Of a stretch of 15,983 bases of DNA, positions 1-7,062 are shown one piece after another. A program made the translations under genes and the position numbers. The DNA comes from Nitrospira sp. (GTDB lineage Bacteria; Nitrospirota; Nitrospiria; Nitrospirales; Nitrospiraceae). Where the stretch lies: NCBI GenBank assembly GCA_015904055.1, contig JABMDE010000012.1:1-15983 (forward strand), in the 5' to 3' direction. How positions within the stretch are numbered: position 1 is the stretch's first letter; each line of letters opens with the position of its first letter. Below the pieces are notes generated by a model that was not told the DNA's origin, did not search any database, and saw only the letters and a program-made list of their open reading frames with translations.

Positions 1-1
1 G

Positions 2-235
2 TTGCTCGATGAGCCGACGGAAGGGATTCAGCCCTCGATTGTGGATCAGATTGAGGACGTGATCATCGGCTTTAAGCAGTCGCGGCGGTTTGCGATTCTC
101 TTAGTCGAGCAGGGGCTGCATTTCGCCGCCCGCTTAGCCGAGAAGTATGTGGTGATGGCCAAAGGTGCGGTCATGGCCGCCGGCAAAAGCGATCAGCTCA
201 ACGCCGATATGGTCCGCCAGCATTTGACGGTCTAG
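2..235 (+). CDS. urtE: Urea ABC transporter ATP-binding protein UrtE, 3' end
   Basis: This is the C-terminal 77 residues of an ABC-transporter ATPase; the reading frame enters from outside the window. The fragment starts at the Walker B/D-loop (LLDEPTEGIQPSIV) and runs through the switch region LLVEQ, where Gln replaces the usual His, as in the LivF/UrtE branched-chain amino acid and urea family. EGIQPSIV after Walker B is typical of UrtE. In this family UrtD and UrtE energise import of urea through UrtB/UrtC, using the binding protein UrtA. urtE is normally the last gene of urtABCDE, and no further transporter gene follows here. The urease-accessory array lies about 7 kb downstream, which supports urea rather than amino acids as the substrate. 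The Walker A region is outside the window. Confidence 0.88.
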   Translation: MLDEPTEGIQPSIVDQIEDVIIGFKQSRRFAILLVEQGLHFAARLAEKYVVMAKGAVMAAGKSDQLNADMVRQHLTV

Positions 236-525
236 GCGACGGTAGCGCTGATCGTGGTGCAGAACCGAACCGAATCGTGCAAGCCGTCGTCTGGTTTCCT
301 CTAGCATGACAAAGGACAAGCCGCCTCGGCAGGGAAAGTAAGGGGCACGATCCCCCCAACTAGCATGTATCCCTTGCTTTCCAGAGCCGAATGCCTGTTC
401 GGGGCGGCCCACGTATTGATCAAGGGGGTCTGTGCGATGGATTCGGAGTGTGAGGGAACGATGAAGAAAGATGCGGCCCAGCGTACATACGGAGCGAAGC
501 ATCAATGACAAGGGGGTGAAGCAAC
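236..525. other. Gene-free stretch downstream of urtE
   Basis: I see no convincing gene here. A minus-strand open frame overlaps the end of urtE but has no ribosome binding site and no recognisable protein. GGGGCACGATCCCC near 333-346 could form a small hairpin, but no T-run follows, so I do not call a terminator. The last bases (GGGGGTGAAG just before 526) supply the Shine-Dalgarno site of the next gene. Confidence 0.4.
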
Positions 526-834
526 ATGAATGTGAAAGGCTTCATCATAGAAGACGATCAAGGGCGGGAAGTGATGATGGTGTGCGAGCAACTGCACGTG
601 GGACCGATGAAGACATTTGTTCTCCGAGGATGGCAGCGGCGTCGTCTGGTTCCTCTTGAGTATACGGAACATGAACTTCACCAAATTCTCAACAGAGTCG
701 CGATTACTCTGAATGATCTCATTATGAGCCTGCCAAGAAACGGTGAAGAGTCCAGTGACGAGTTTTCCAATCAGGCACGCGTTGCAGCACATATGTTGAG
801 AGAACGTGTGGGGGGTGGAGAAGCCATGTCATGA
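526..834 (+). CDS. Hypothetical protein, 102 aa
   Basis: The start ATG is preceded by a purine-rich site (AAGGGGGTGAAG) at good spacing, which supports a real gene. The protein is small, soluble and mildly acidic, without signal peptide or membrane segment. Its N-terminal half looks like a short beta-rich segment (MNVKGFIIEDDQGREVMMVC). The middle is basic and aromatic (RGWQRRRLVPLEY), and the C-terminal half is helical, with a cluster of charged residues near the end. I do not recognise the family and assign no function. It stands alone between urtE and the SnoaL-like gene, about 290 bases after urtE, so it is probably not part of the urt operon. Confidence 0.55.
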   Translation: MNVKGFIIEDDQGREVMMVCEQLHVGPMKTFVLRGWQRRRLVPLEYTEHELHQILNRVAITLNDLIMSLPRNGEESSDEFSNQARVAAHMLRERVGGGEAMS

Positions 835-997
835 AGTAAATAGCTGCAAGAGGTTTTGATCCCGGAACCCCGGAGTCATGCAAGAATGTTGAACCTGTTT
901 CGTGACTCTTTGTTCGATTGATTCTGATAGAAAATATCCTCGCCGCACTTCAATCGGTTGCAGTATGATACGGCTCCGCTTGCCAGAAAGGAGCCCG

Positions 998-1390
998 GTG
1001 CTGCAACAACGTATCGAAGAAGTAACCAAAGCCAATCAGAAATTTTACGACGCGTTTGAGGCGCTCGATATCGCCAGGATGGACGAAGTCTGGGCGCACC
1101 AGGAGTACGTCACCTGTGTCCATCCGGGGTGGACGCTTCGTTCCGAGTGGCCGAACGTGCGCGATTCCTGGGTGCTCATCTTCAACAACACCTTTTCCAT
1201 GAAGTTCGAGCTCACCGATGTAATGATCCAGGTGGCGGGTGATGTAGCCTGGGTCGTGTGTGTCGAAAATATTACCACCCAGCAGTCGGACGAACCGCAG
1301 CAGGCCAAGGTTCTCGCGACGAATCTCTTTGAGCGCATCGGGGACGAATGGCTGCTGATTCATCATCATGGATCGGCGGTGATGGGCTAG
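998..1390 (+). CDS. SnoaL-like / NTF2-fold (DUF4440-type) protein
   Basis: The frame is open from 902. I prefer GTG 998, because AAAGGAG lies four bases upstream and the 130-residue product then matches the usual family length. ATG 965 is an alternative without a ribosome binding site. From this start the protein begins with a helix (QQRIEEVTKANQKFYDAFEALD), continues with MDEVWAHQEYVTCVHPG, and then has alternating beta strands (VMIQVAGDVAWVVCVENI; VLATNLFERIGDEWLLIHHHGS). This helix-then-sheet layout and the closing 'G.EWLLIHHHGS' strand are typical of the SnoaL_3/DUF4440 branch of the NTF2-like cone fold. Members are ligand-binding or small-enzyme scaffolds, and no specific substrate can be read from the sequence. 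It is cytoplasmic and stands alone; the palindromic element at 1400-1501 begins 10 bases after its stop. Confidence 0.75.
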   Translation: MLQQRIEEVTKANQKFYDAFEALDIARMDEVWAHQEYVTCVHPGWTLRSEWPNVRDSWVLIFNNTFSMKFELTDVMIQVAGDVAWVVCVENITTQQSDEPQQAKVLATNLFERIGDEWLLIHHHGSAVMG

Positions 1391-1399
1391 GGAGGTACA

Positions 1400-1501
1400 G
1401 GGGGGGGCGACCTGGTGGTCTCCCGTGCTCGCCCAACGCGCGGCCTCAGAAGGCCCTCGTTGGATGCGCGCAATAAGGAGACCACCAAGTCGCCCCCCCC
1501 C
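1400..1501. repeat. Palindromic MITE/REP-like element with nested hairpins
   Basis: The two ends are inverted copies of each other. The left arm is a G8 run followed by CGAC, one mismatched base and TGGTGGTCTCC (1400-1423). The right arm is GGAGACCACCA, the mismatch, GTCG and C9 (1477-1501). Only one base in about 24 fails to pair. Inside lies a second hairpin, CCAACG (1433-1438) with CGTTGG (1458-1463), enclosing GGCC/GGCC (1442-1445 and 1452-1455). There is no open frame inside. Its size, terminal inverted repeats and placement just after a stop codon fit a non-autonomous mobile element or extragenic palindrome. It could also terminate transcription. Confidence 0.75.
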
Positions 1502-1544
1502 GTAAGTGAGAAAGGGAAAAGAGAATAGGCGGTGTTCGCTGCAT

Positions 1545-1630
1545 GCGCGCAGTGGGAGACACCCTTCCGCTAGCCTTGGTTTGTGGGGGGAGAGAAGGGG
1601 TGCTGCTTGATCGACGCGCGCAGTGGAGAG
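1545..1630. repeat. Two degenerate relatives of the 3' part of the palindromic element
   Basis: GCGCGC followed by A-T-rich/purine bases and GGAGA occurs in the element at 1466-1481 and again at 1545-1559 (GCGCGCAGTGGGAGA) and 1616-1629 (GCGCGCAGTGGAGA). They may be decayed copies of the same element. The motif is short, so chance is possible. The rest of 1502-1736 shows no gene. Confidence 0.35.
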
Positions 1631-1736
1631 TGGAACCGTCCCATCCCATTGTTTTTAGGGGAGAGGGGTGCAAGTCAATGTATAGCTTGGGATGGCCATA
1701 TCAGATACCAGCAAGGCATAGTGTTGGGGACCTAGA

Positions 1737-2657
1737 ATGAGGATCGTGTCGCTGCTGCCGAGTGCGACGGAGATCGTGTGCGCTCTAGGGCTGCAAGATC
1801 AGCTCGTTGGCGTGACGCACGAGTGTGACTATCCGCAGTCTGTGCAGAGCCTCCCACGGGTGACGCGCACATTGATTCCTGTTGAGGCGGCGAGCAGTGA
1901 GATCGACCGGTTGGTGAGCGAGCAGCTCAAAGCGACGAAGGCGCTGTATCAGCTTGATCTGCCGCTTCTTAAAGAGTTACGGCCCGATGTGATTGTGACG
2001 CAGTCGCTGTGCGATGTGTGCGGGGTCTCGCCGAGCGACGTGCAGATGGCTCTGGCGCAGTTGTCCGGCGCTCCGCACGTCGTCAATCTTGAGCCGCAGT
2101 CCTTGGATGGTCTGTTCGAGGCAATACGGCACGTGGCGTCTGTTGTCGACGTATCCGCTGAAGACACCATTCAACAGTTGCGGGGGCGAGTCGAAGCAGT
2201 GGCCATGCGATCGGCTGGGGTCTCCGAACGTCCTCGCGTCACGTTCTTAGAATGGCTGGATCCGCCGTTTTCAAGCGGCCATTGGAATCCGGAGCTTGTC
2301 CGGATTGCCGGCGGGATCGAAGGACTTGGTAAAGAAGGGCAGCCATCGAGGCGGCTTCGATGGGACGAGGTGTTTGTGTGGCAACCGGACGTCATCGTCA
2401 TTGCATGTTGCGGATTTACGGTGGAACGGGCGCAGCAAGATTTGGCAGGGCTTCAGTCGGTTGCCGGGTGGCGCGAGTTGCCCGCTGTTCGGTCTGGCCG
2501 CGTCTATGTGGCGGATGGGTCACACTATTTCAATCGGCCTGGTCCTCGTCTTGTCGAGAGTCTTGAACTGATTGCCCATGCCATTCATCCGGACCGGCAT
2601 CAGTCGCCTATCGGCCTACCGGCGTTGCATCGCGTGGCAAGCCCGCAGTATTCGTGA
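1737..2657 (+). CDS. Cobalamin-binding protein, BtuF/TroA-like, without signal peptide
   Basis: The 306-residue protein belongs to the BtuF/FecB-type (TroA-superfamily) substrate-binding fold. It opens directly with the first strand and conserved MRIVSLLPSATEIVCALGL, then VGVTHECDYP at residues 24-33. It has a 'RPDVIVTQSLCDVCGVS' strand near residues 81-98, a linker helix, a second lobe beginning at RPRVTFLEWLDPPFSSGHW, and a closing 'YFNRPGPRLVESLELIAHAIHPD' segment. These are the usual marks of proteins annotated as cobalamin-binding. Classical BtuF is periplasmic and delivers B12 to BtuCD. Here the first residue starts the mature fold, so there is no export signal and no lipobox, and no btuC or btuD is adjacent. 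I infer a cytoplasmic corrinoid-binding role. The ATG is fixed by the fold, as the ribosome binding site is poor. Confidence 0.8.
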   Translation: MRIVSLLPSATEIVCALGLQDQLVGVTHECDYPQSVQSLPRVTRTLIPVEAASSEIDRLVSEQLKATKALYQLDLPLLKELRPDVIVTQSLCDVCGVSPSDVQMALAQLSGAPHVVNLEPQSLDGLFEAIRHVASVVDVSAEDTIQQLRGRVEAVAMRSAGVSERPRVTFLEWLDPPFSSGHWNPELVRIAGGIEGLGKEGQPSRRLRWDEVFVWQPDVIVIACCGFTVERAQQDLAGLQSVAGWRELPAVRSGRVYVADGSHYFNRPGPRLVESLELIAHAIHPDRHQSPIGLPALHRVASPQYS

Positions 2658-2852
2658 CCGTTCGTTGTAAACATGTTTCAGAGAACATGATCCTGGTTTT
2701 GAGTTGCGGGTTGTTAGCGCATCTTTTCTGACAACACGAAACATGAAATCAGACACTCGCCACTCCGTTCTCCAGCGCAGCGGATCGGCTGCGTCTCGGC
2801 TCGTAGAGACGGACGCTGGCAGCAGAAGCGATCATGAACGATGCGAGCGTGG

Positions 2853-3089
2853 TCAGGTCTTCGGTGAAGAGGATGGGACTTCGTCGATCCGGATGGTCTT
2901 GATCCATTCGGCGGCGACGGTATCGCGCGCTTCCATCGTCATCGCGGCATATTTGTGAAACATTTGCGGGCCGCGCCGGCGGCGCCAGGTGAGAAAGTTC
3001 AAGAAGTGGTCTTTGCACAGGGACTGGGTGCCGGCCGGAGCGTAGGGTCTGGTTTTGCAATTGGGAACGCAGCAAAGAATATCGTGCAT
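2853..3089 (-). CDS. Small Cys-rich, probably zinc-binding protein, 78 aa
   Basis: The start is ATG at 3089, with GAGGAG about six bases upstream on the minus strand; this is better than the longer open frame starting at 3203. The N-terminal third has C6, C7, C11, C25 and H28 (CCVPNCK...SLCKDH), a spacing that could bind one zinc ion. After this comes a basic helix (FLNFLTWRRRRGPQMFHKY) and a helical tail. The arginine run suggests nucleic-acid or membrane-surface contact, but that is inference. I do not recognise a named family. It is divergent from the PhoD-like gene, with about 112 bases between the starts. Confidence 0.6.
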   Translation of the reverse strand: MHDILCCVPNCKTRPYAPAGTQSLCKDHFLNFLTWRRRRGPQMFHKYAAMTMEARDTVAAEWIKTIRIDEVPSSSPKT

Positions 3090-3201
3090 GGCACTCCTCG
3101 GTTCAGATGCGTCAGTATGCCGATCGCCGTGCTCGCTTTTCAAGGCCTCTCCCCGTATTGATACTTGATCTCTGATGCTCCATGGGATAGGACTGCTCCT
3201 C

Positions 3202-4689
3202 ATGCGTGGCCTGTGTCTATTGGTCAGTGCCTGTCTGCTGGCTGCTGTTCCGGTTGGCTGTGTCTCACCTTCGCATGAAGGGCTCCCGCCGGGTAGCCCA
3301 TTTCAAACATCAGTCGTGTTGGAGGAGGATCGCTTGCCGCAAGGCATGGCGGTCGGCGATGTGACCGCTCATGACGCCATACTGTGGGTGCGGACCGAAG
3401 GCCCTGCGTATGTGTACGTGGAATGGGCCCCGCTTTCGGTGTGGGAGAAAGCCGCACTCATGGGGACCGTGATGGCTCCGGTGTCGAGAACGGAACCGCT
3501 AGTGACCGGTGCGGAGGCGGATTATACCCTCTCCATACCGCTTGCCGGTCTGACACCGGCGACGCGCTATCGCTATCGCATTATGGCCAGGCCTGTCGGA
3601 CACTCAATGGATCAGCAGTCAGCCGCGCTTGTGGCAAAGGGGGAGTTTTCCACCGCGCCTGATGCCAGGACTTCGGTGCCGATCACGTTCGCGTGGAGCG
3701 GGGATTTGGGAGGTCAGGGGCGGTGTCGCCAAGGGACAGGCGGGTATCCGGTTTTTGACGTGATGGGCCGGCAGCACCTCGATTTCTTCTTATTCCTGGG
3801 CGATACGATCTACAGCGATAGTCCCTGTGCTTCCCCGCCGAATGAGCCGGGCGCCGATTTCAAGGCAACCACGCTGGCGGAGTATCGCGCGCGGCATCGT
3901 TATCAGCGCGGGGCCGAATCGCTTCGCCGGTTCCTTGAACATGTCCCGGTCTATGTCATCTGGGACGATCACGAAGTGCGGAATGATTTTTCGGGGCCGT
4001 TCGACCCACAGATGCCGGCAGGTCGCCAGGCGTTGCGGGAGTACTGGCCGATCTCGACGCATGCGGATGAGCCGCATCGGTTGTATCGCTCCGTCCGGTA
4101 TGGCGCGGATCTCGAAGTGTTTATTCTCGACACCCGGCAATATCGAAGTCGGGATGCCGACCCGGATGGACCGGCCAAGACCATGCTGGGGTCTGCGCAA
4201 TTAGAGTGGTTGATGGAAGGGCTGGCACATTCGTCGGCGACATGGAAAGTCATTGCAACGTCGGTTCCGCTGTCAGTGCCAAAGGGGGGGGCAGGGTATT
4301 CTGACGGGTGGGCTGCCGGACCAGATGCGCCAGGCTTTGAACGGGAACGGCAGGTGATTGTCGAGGCGATTCTTGCCGGCAAAGTGAAGAACGTCGTGTT
4401 TCTAGCCGGTGATGTGCACTGGGTTCAGGCGAATGCGTACGATCCAAACCAGGACGGCATCGTCGACTTTCACGAGTTCGTTGCAGGTCCGTTGTCTGCG
4501 CGTCCAGGCCGGCTCACGCCGGCGAGCGAGGCGCTGCACCCAACGCGGTTGATCAATGAGGAGGGGTACCACAATTTCGGCGTAGTCAGGATCACCAAGA
4601 CGGGGTTTGAGGTTACCGTCGTAGACGATGCGGGGCAGCGGAAATTTTCTTATCGCCTCATAGCGCAGGAAGACCTCAATTCCCCATGA
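3202..4689 (+). CDS. PhoD-like metallophosphatase (alkaline phosphatase D family), exported
   Basis: I place the start at ATG 3202 (495 aa), with AGGA nine bases upstream; ATG 3175 is in frame but lacks a ribosome binding site. The N-terminus is a signal peptide (MRGLCLLVSACLLAAVPVGC). The Cys could be a lipidation site, although PVG before it is not a standard lipobox. Then comes a beta-rich PhoD N-terminal domain (GDVTAHDAILWVRTEG...) and the metallophosphatase core. Metal-site motifs are SGD with D168, FLGDTIYSD with D201, WDDHE with H257, and AGDVHW with D404 and H406. PhoD enzymes hydrolyse phosphodiesters and monoesters outside the cytoplasm using Ca/Fe. The family often serves phosphate scavenging; no Pho box is visible. 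It is probably monocistronic. Confidence 0.88.
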   Translation: MRGLCLLVSACLLAAVPVGCVSPSHEGLPPGSPFQTSVVLEEDRLPQGMAVGDVTAHDAILWVRTEGPAYVYVEWAPLSVWEKAALMGTVMAPVSRTEPLVTGAEADYTLSIPLAGLTPATRYRYRIMARPVGHSMDQQSAALVAKGEFSTAPDARTSVPITFAWSGDLGGQGRCRQGTGGYPVFDVMGRQHLDFFLFLGDTIYSDSPCASPPNEPGADFKATTLAEYRARHRYQRGAESLRRFLEHVPVYVIWDDHEVRNDFSGPFDPQMPAGRQALREYWPISTHADEPHRLYRSVRYGADLEVFILDTRQYRSRDADPDGPAKTMLGSAQLEWLMEGLAHSSATWKVIATSVPLSVPKGGAGYSDGWAAGPDAPGFERERQVIVEAILAGKVKNVVFLAGDVHWVQANAYDPNQDGIVDFHEFVAGPLSARPGRLTPASEALHPTRLINEEGYHNFGVVRITKTGFEVTVVDDAGQRKFSYRLIAQEDLNSP

Positions 4690-4762
4690 GCCTCTTGCAA
4701 TTTTTGCCGGGTGCCGGTTACGGTACAGCTTCTTGTTTGCCAACGTGAAAGGGGAATCAGTC

Positions 4763-5245
4763 ATGCCAGGATTGTTATCTGCGGATGATATTTTCTCGAA
4801 GGTAGAAGCTGCAGCCGTGGCAGCGACAGGGCCGGATGAGAAGGCGCTCCAGATCGATTATTCGTCGCTCAAGGAGAAAGTCCACGCGGCGCTTGGTGAC
4901 CGTAAAGTCGCCTTGTGCCATATCAACAAGTTCTTGCCGGAAGGGTATGAGGATCAAGGCCGGTTCAACCTGGCGCTGTTGACGGCCGGCAACGTGGTGT
5001 TCGATATCGTGATCGGCGATTCCTATTTCCGGTACGATGTCGTGTCGGTCGGCCAGTTGGATAAAGTGCAGCTGATCGATGCGATGTGGGACAACCGGGA
5101 AAAGCGGCGGGAAGAACCATTCCTGAGCCTACGGTTGATGCACGGCGAGGAAGCACATCTCTTGCTGGCCTTGGACGATGACGAGCGAAAGAGCCTGCTG
5201 ACGTTTGCTTCGGCGGTCACAGCCGCCAGAAATCCGGAGCGGTGA
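4763..5245 (+). CDS. Hypothetical protein, 160 aa
   Basis: Start ATG 4763 follows GAAAGGGGA at good spacing, so I prefer it to the in-frame ATG at 4733. The protein is acidic and soluble, without signal peptide or membrane helix. An N-terminal helical part (SADDIFSKVEAAAVAATG) leads into a predominantly beta middle (RFNLALLTAGNVVFDIVIGDSYFRYDVVSVGQLDKVQLIDAMWD), like a small PH-like or Bet v1-sized sheet. It ends with a strand and helix (FLSLRLMHGEEAHLLLALDDDERKSLLTFASAVTAARN). I do not recognise the family. It is convergent with the minus-strand gene ending at 5278, and 73 bases separate it from the phosphatase gene upstream. Confidence 0.65.
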   Translation: MPGLLSADDIFSKVEAAAVAATGPDEKALQIDYSSLKEKVHAALGDRKVALCHINKFLPEGYEDQGRFNLALLTAGNVVFDIVIGDSYFRYDVVSVGQLDKVQLIDAMWDNREKRREEPFLSLRLMHGEEAHLLLALDDDERKSLLTFASAVTAARNPER

Positions 5246-5277
5246 GCGTCCGATTTATCGTGCGGTGAGACGCGTGC

Positions 5278-5799
5278 TCATTTCTGGAATACTTTGTTTT
5301 CTCCAGGCAACGCGAAGACTTCGAAGAGATGTACCGTGCCGCCTATGATCTTGTACGGGAAATAGATTGTGACGGAGTAGTTGTCCTGGTGGTCGAGTAC
5401 GGCCACGATCGCACGCGTTTTCTCTTTACCTCCCGGCGGGGAAACCTCAACATCGGAGAATAATCCTGTTGCTTTGTACGTGCCTTCGAGTGCTCCGGTT
5501 CGGAAGGCAACGTTCAAGGCGTCGATAATCTCTTGTGCCGGAGGCGGCTCGGGTCCGCTGTATCCCGCAACCGTAACCACCTTGCCATCCATCGTCATGG
5601 CGCCGCCGTACGGAACGAACTTGCCCTGTTTCTCCAGGAGCTGTTTGCCTATTGGAATCATGGCGAGCAGGATTGCTTCGGTTTCAGATCCGGAATCGCC
5701 CATGGACGCCGCATGAACTGTTGCAGCAGCCAACAAGGAGAGGGCGAGAATAATGGCGTTCAGTCGAGCGGTCCAGTGTAATCGCGTGGCAGGCAGCAT
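5278..5799 (-). CDS. Secreted protein of unknown function, 173 aa
   Basis: I choose ATG at 5799, because TTGGAG lies eight bases upstream and a clean signal peptide then begins (basic LHWTARLNA, hydrophobic IILALSLLAAATV, cleavage near HAA-SMG). The longer frame to 5901 would place 34 polar residues before it. The mature domain of about 140 residues has the pattern KFVPYGGAMTMDGKVV...GYSGPEPPPAQEIIDAL...GTYKATGLFSDVEVSP...AIVAVLDHQDNYSVTIYFPYK. It resembles, from memory, a family of small uncharacterised bacterial proteins with 'FYPFGA' and 'YFPY' motifs. No catalytic residues are evident. It is probably periplasmic. It lies 120 bases downstream of the haemoglobin gene on the same strand. Confidence 0.7.
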   Translation of the reverse strand: MLPATRLHWTARLNAIILALSLLAAATVHAASMGDSGSETEAILLAMIPIGKQLLEKQGKFVPYGGAMTMDGKVVTVAGYSGPEPPPAQEIIDALNVAFRTGALEGTYKATGLFSDVEVSPPGGKEKTRAIVAVLDHQDNYSVTIYFPYKIIGGTVHLFEVFALPGENKVFQK

Positions 5800-5919
5800 G
5801 CGTCGCTCCAAGAAGTGCCGAGATGTTCTTCCGGTCTGAATGGAATTCAACGGGTTAGTCCGGCCTGGTCCTAATTCACATTCAATCTTGTTCAGATACA
5901 CGGGCTGCGACCACGCGGG

Positions 5920-6339
5920 CTAGAGTTCCCCCGCGTTCACTTGTCGGACCCGTTCAGCGGGGATGCTAAGGGCTGCCAGAAGGTAATCCTTCAATTCATT
6001 GCTGAATGGCTGGACGGCAAGGGCGCGCTGCATGCACAACAGCCAGGCATCGCGTTCTTCATATCCGATCGGGAACCGCTTATGCGCGCCGGGAATACTG
6101 ATCGGCCCATAGTGCTGCTGGAACAGCCTCGGGCCGCCCAGCCAGCCGCTGAGGAAATAGGTCAGCTTCTTCCGCGATTCGGTGAGGTCCGGCGGGTGCA
6201 TGGCTCTGATACCCTTCGCTTCCGGCAGTGTATCCATATTGACGTAAAACTCATCAACCAACTTTGTGAGGCCCTCAAGCCCGCCTGCCGCTTCATAGGG
6301 GATGAGCGCGACGCGGTTATCCTGCTCGTTGCTAGTCAT
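5920..6339 (-). CDS. Group 2 truncated haemoglobin
   Basis: ATG 6339 is preceded by AGAGG at six bases; the 139-residue product is a normal length. The fold is the 2-on-2 helical globin. Key residues are the B10 Tyr within EFYVNM (Y32), the group 2 signature YFLSGWLGGPRLFQQHYG (61-78), the proximal His F8 in IPGAHKRFPI (H86), and the G8 Trp in ERDAWLLCM (W99). These assign it to group 2 (TrHbO/YjbI-like) with good certainty. Such proteins bind O2 and NO at a haem and are thought to support redox or nitrosative-stress chemistry; a role in a nitrogen-cycling bacterium is inference. The gene starts 46 bases after higA on the same strand, so it could be co-transcribed with the toxin-antitoxin pair. 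Confidence 0.9.
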   Translation of the reverse strand: MTSNEQDNRVALIPYEAAGGLEGLTKLVDEFYVNMDTLPEAKGIRAMHPPDLTESRKKLTYFLSGWLGGPRLFQQHYGPISIPGAHKRFPIGYEERDAWLLCMQRALAVQPFSNELKDYLLAALSIPAERVRQVNAGEL

Positions 6340-6385
6340 GTGTAACCTCTGGGACACTTCGGAAAAGCCTGAATAGATGCACAGG

Positions 6386-6679
6386 CTAGGCCGCTGTGAG
6401 GCGGACTTTTCCGACCTTGCCAAGCTTCACATGCTGCTTGGCTTGCCAGAGATCGTGATTGCACTGCATGGCCAGCCAACTCTCCGGAGAACGGCCAAGA
6501 GTCTTGGAAAGGCGTAGTGCCATTTCAGGGCTGATACGGCTGGTACCAGTAAGAATGCGATTCAGCGTGGACGCAGCCACACCAAGCTTCCCGGCCAGTT
6601 CGCGGCCGCTCAGATTGTTGGGGTCTAGGTAGACCTGGACAATGAACTCGCCGGGGTGGGGAGGATTGTGCATAGCCAT
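6386..6679 (-). CDS. higA: HigA-type antitoxin (XRE helix-turn-helix)
   Basis: This 97-residue protein begins MAMHNPPHPGEFIVQVYL, the hallmark N-terminus of HigA/VapI antitoxins. It continues with an XRE helix-turn-helix (SGRELAGKLGVAASTLNRILTGTSRISPEMALRLSKTLG, about residues 24-62) and SPESWLAMQCNHDLWQA. HigA neutralises the HigB toxin and represses their promoter. The start codon shares one base with the toxin stop (TAATG), which indicates translational coupling. A GAGG site lies ten bases upstream, inside the toxin's last codons. An ATG two codons later is an alternative start. The order is toxin first, antitoxin second, as usual for higBA. Confidence 0.92.
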   Translation of the reverse strand: MAMHNPPHPGEFIVQVYLDPNNLSGRELAGKLGVAASTLNRILTGTSRISPEMALRLSKTLGRSPESWLAMQCNHDLWQAKQHVKLGKVGKVRLTAA

Positions 6680-6957
6680 TAGTGGTAGTCCTCATAATCT
6701 AAGACGTAGGCGTGTCCGTCTTTGAACTTGAAGGTTAAACGCCAGTTTCCATTTATCCACACAGACCATCGACCGTGCTCCGATCCCTTCAAGGGATGGA
6801 GTCGGAATCCTGGAACGTCCATGTCCTCAATGGACAGAGCCGTGTCCAAGGCTGTGAACAGCATGCGCAGGCGCTTGGAGTGGTGTGGTTGGATGCCCGC
6901 CACGCTTCCCGACTCAAAGAACTTCCTGAGCCCTTTGTGTCGGAATGATTGGATCAC
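6679..6957 (-). CDS. higB: HigB-type toxin (RelE superfamily mRNA interferase)
   Basis: The 92-residue product matches the HigB/'killer' branch of the RelE fold: MIQSFRHKGLRKFFESGSVAGI at the N-terminus, a helical middle with the conserved LDTALSIEDMDVPGFRLHPLKG, and the terminal GRWSVWINGNWRLTFKFKDGHAYVLDYEDYH. Family members cut mRNA at the ribosome; the conserved basic/aromatic residues near the end (R, W, Y, H) form the active surface. I use GTG 6957 as start. No Shine-Dalgarno site precedes it, and the predicted -10 ends at 6964, so the mRNA may be leaderless. It overlaps higA by one base. Confidence 0.92.
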   Translation of the reverse strand: MIQSFRHKGLRKFFESGSVAGIQPHHSKRLRMLFTALDTALSIEDMDVPGFRLHPLKGSEHGRWSVWINGNWRLTFKFKDGHAYVLDYEDYH

Positions 6958-6963
6958 GCGAAA

Positions 6964-6992
6964 AATATAACATGTTGCGCATCACGCAACAA
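6964..6992 (-). promoter_or_regulatory. Promoter of higBA
   Basis: Read on the minus strand, TTGTTG (6992-6987) is followed after exactly 17 bases by TATATT (6969-6964). Transcription would begin within a few bases of the GTG at 6957, giving little or no leader. Inference from consensus match and position. Confidence 0.55.
6973..6991. promoter_or_regulatory. Palindromic operator, probably for HigA autoregulation
   Basis: TGTTGCG (6973-6979) and CGCAACA (6985-6991) are perfect inverted repeats around five bases. The palindrome sits between and partly over the predicted -35 and -10 of higBA. This is the expected position for repression by the HigA dimer. Confidence 0.6.
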
Positions 6993-7062
6993 GGGCTAAT
7001 GCCAGAACTAACCCGCCGGTCATGTGGTGTCACCGTTGATGCCGAGCTGAAGGGAGACAATA

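Noticed and set aside
134..511. Minus-strand 125-codon frame over the end of urtE
   Set aside because: It overlaps the known urtE frame, has no ribosome binding site and no family resemblance.
280..660. Near-identical words CGTCGTCTGGTTTCCTCT (285-302) and CGTCGTCTGGTTCCTCT (about 640-656)
   Set aside because: A single short match with an indel, one side inside a gene; chance is the simplest explanation.
2749..3075. Minus-strand 108-codon frame
   Set aside because: It overlaps the Cys-rich gene at 2853-3089 in another frame; the latter has the better start, ribosome binding site and Cys/His pattern.
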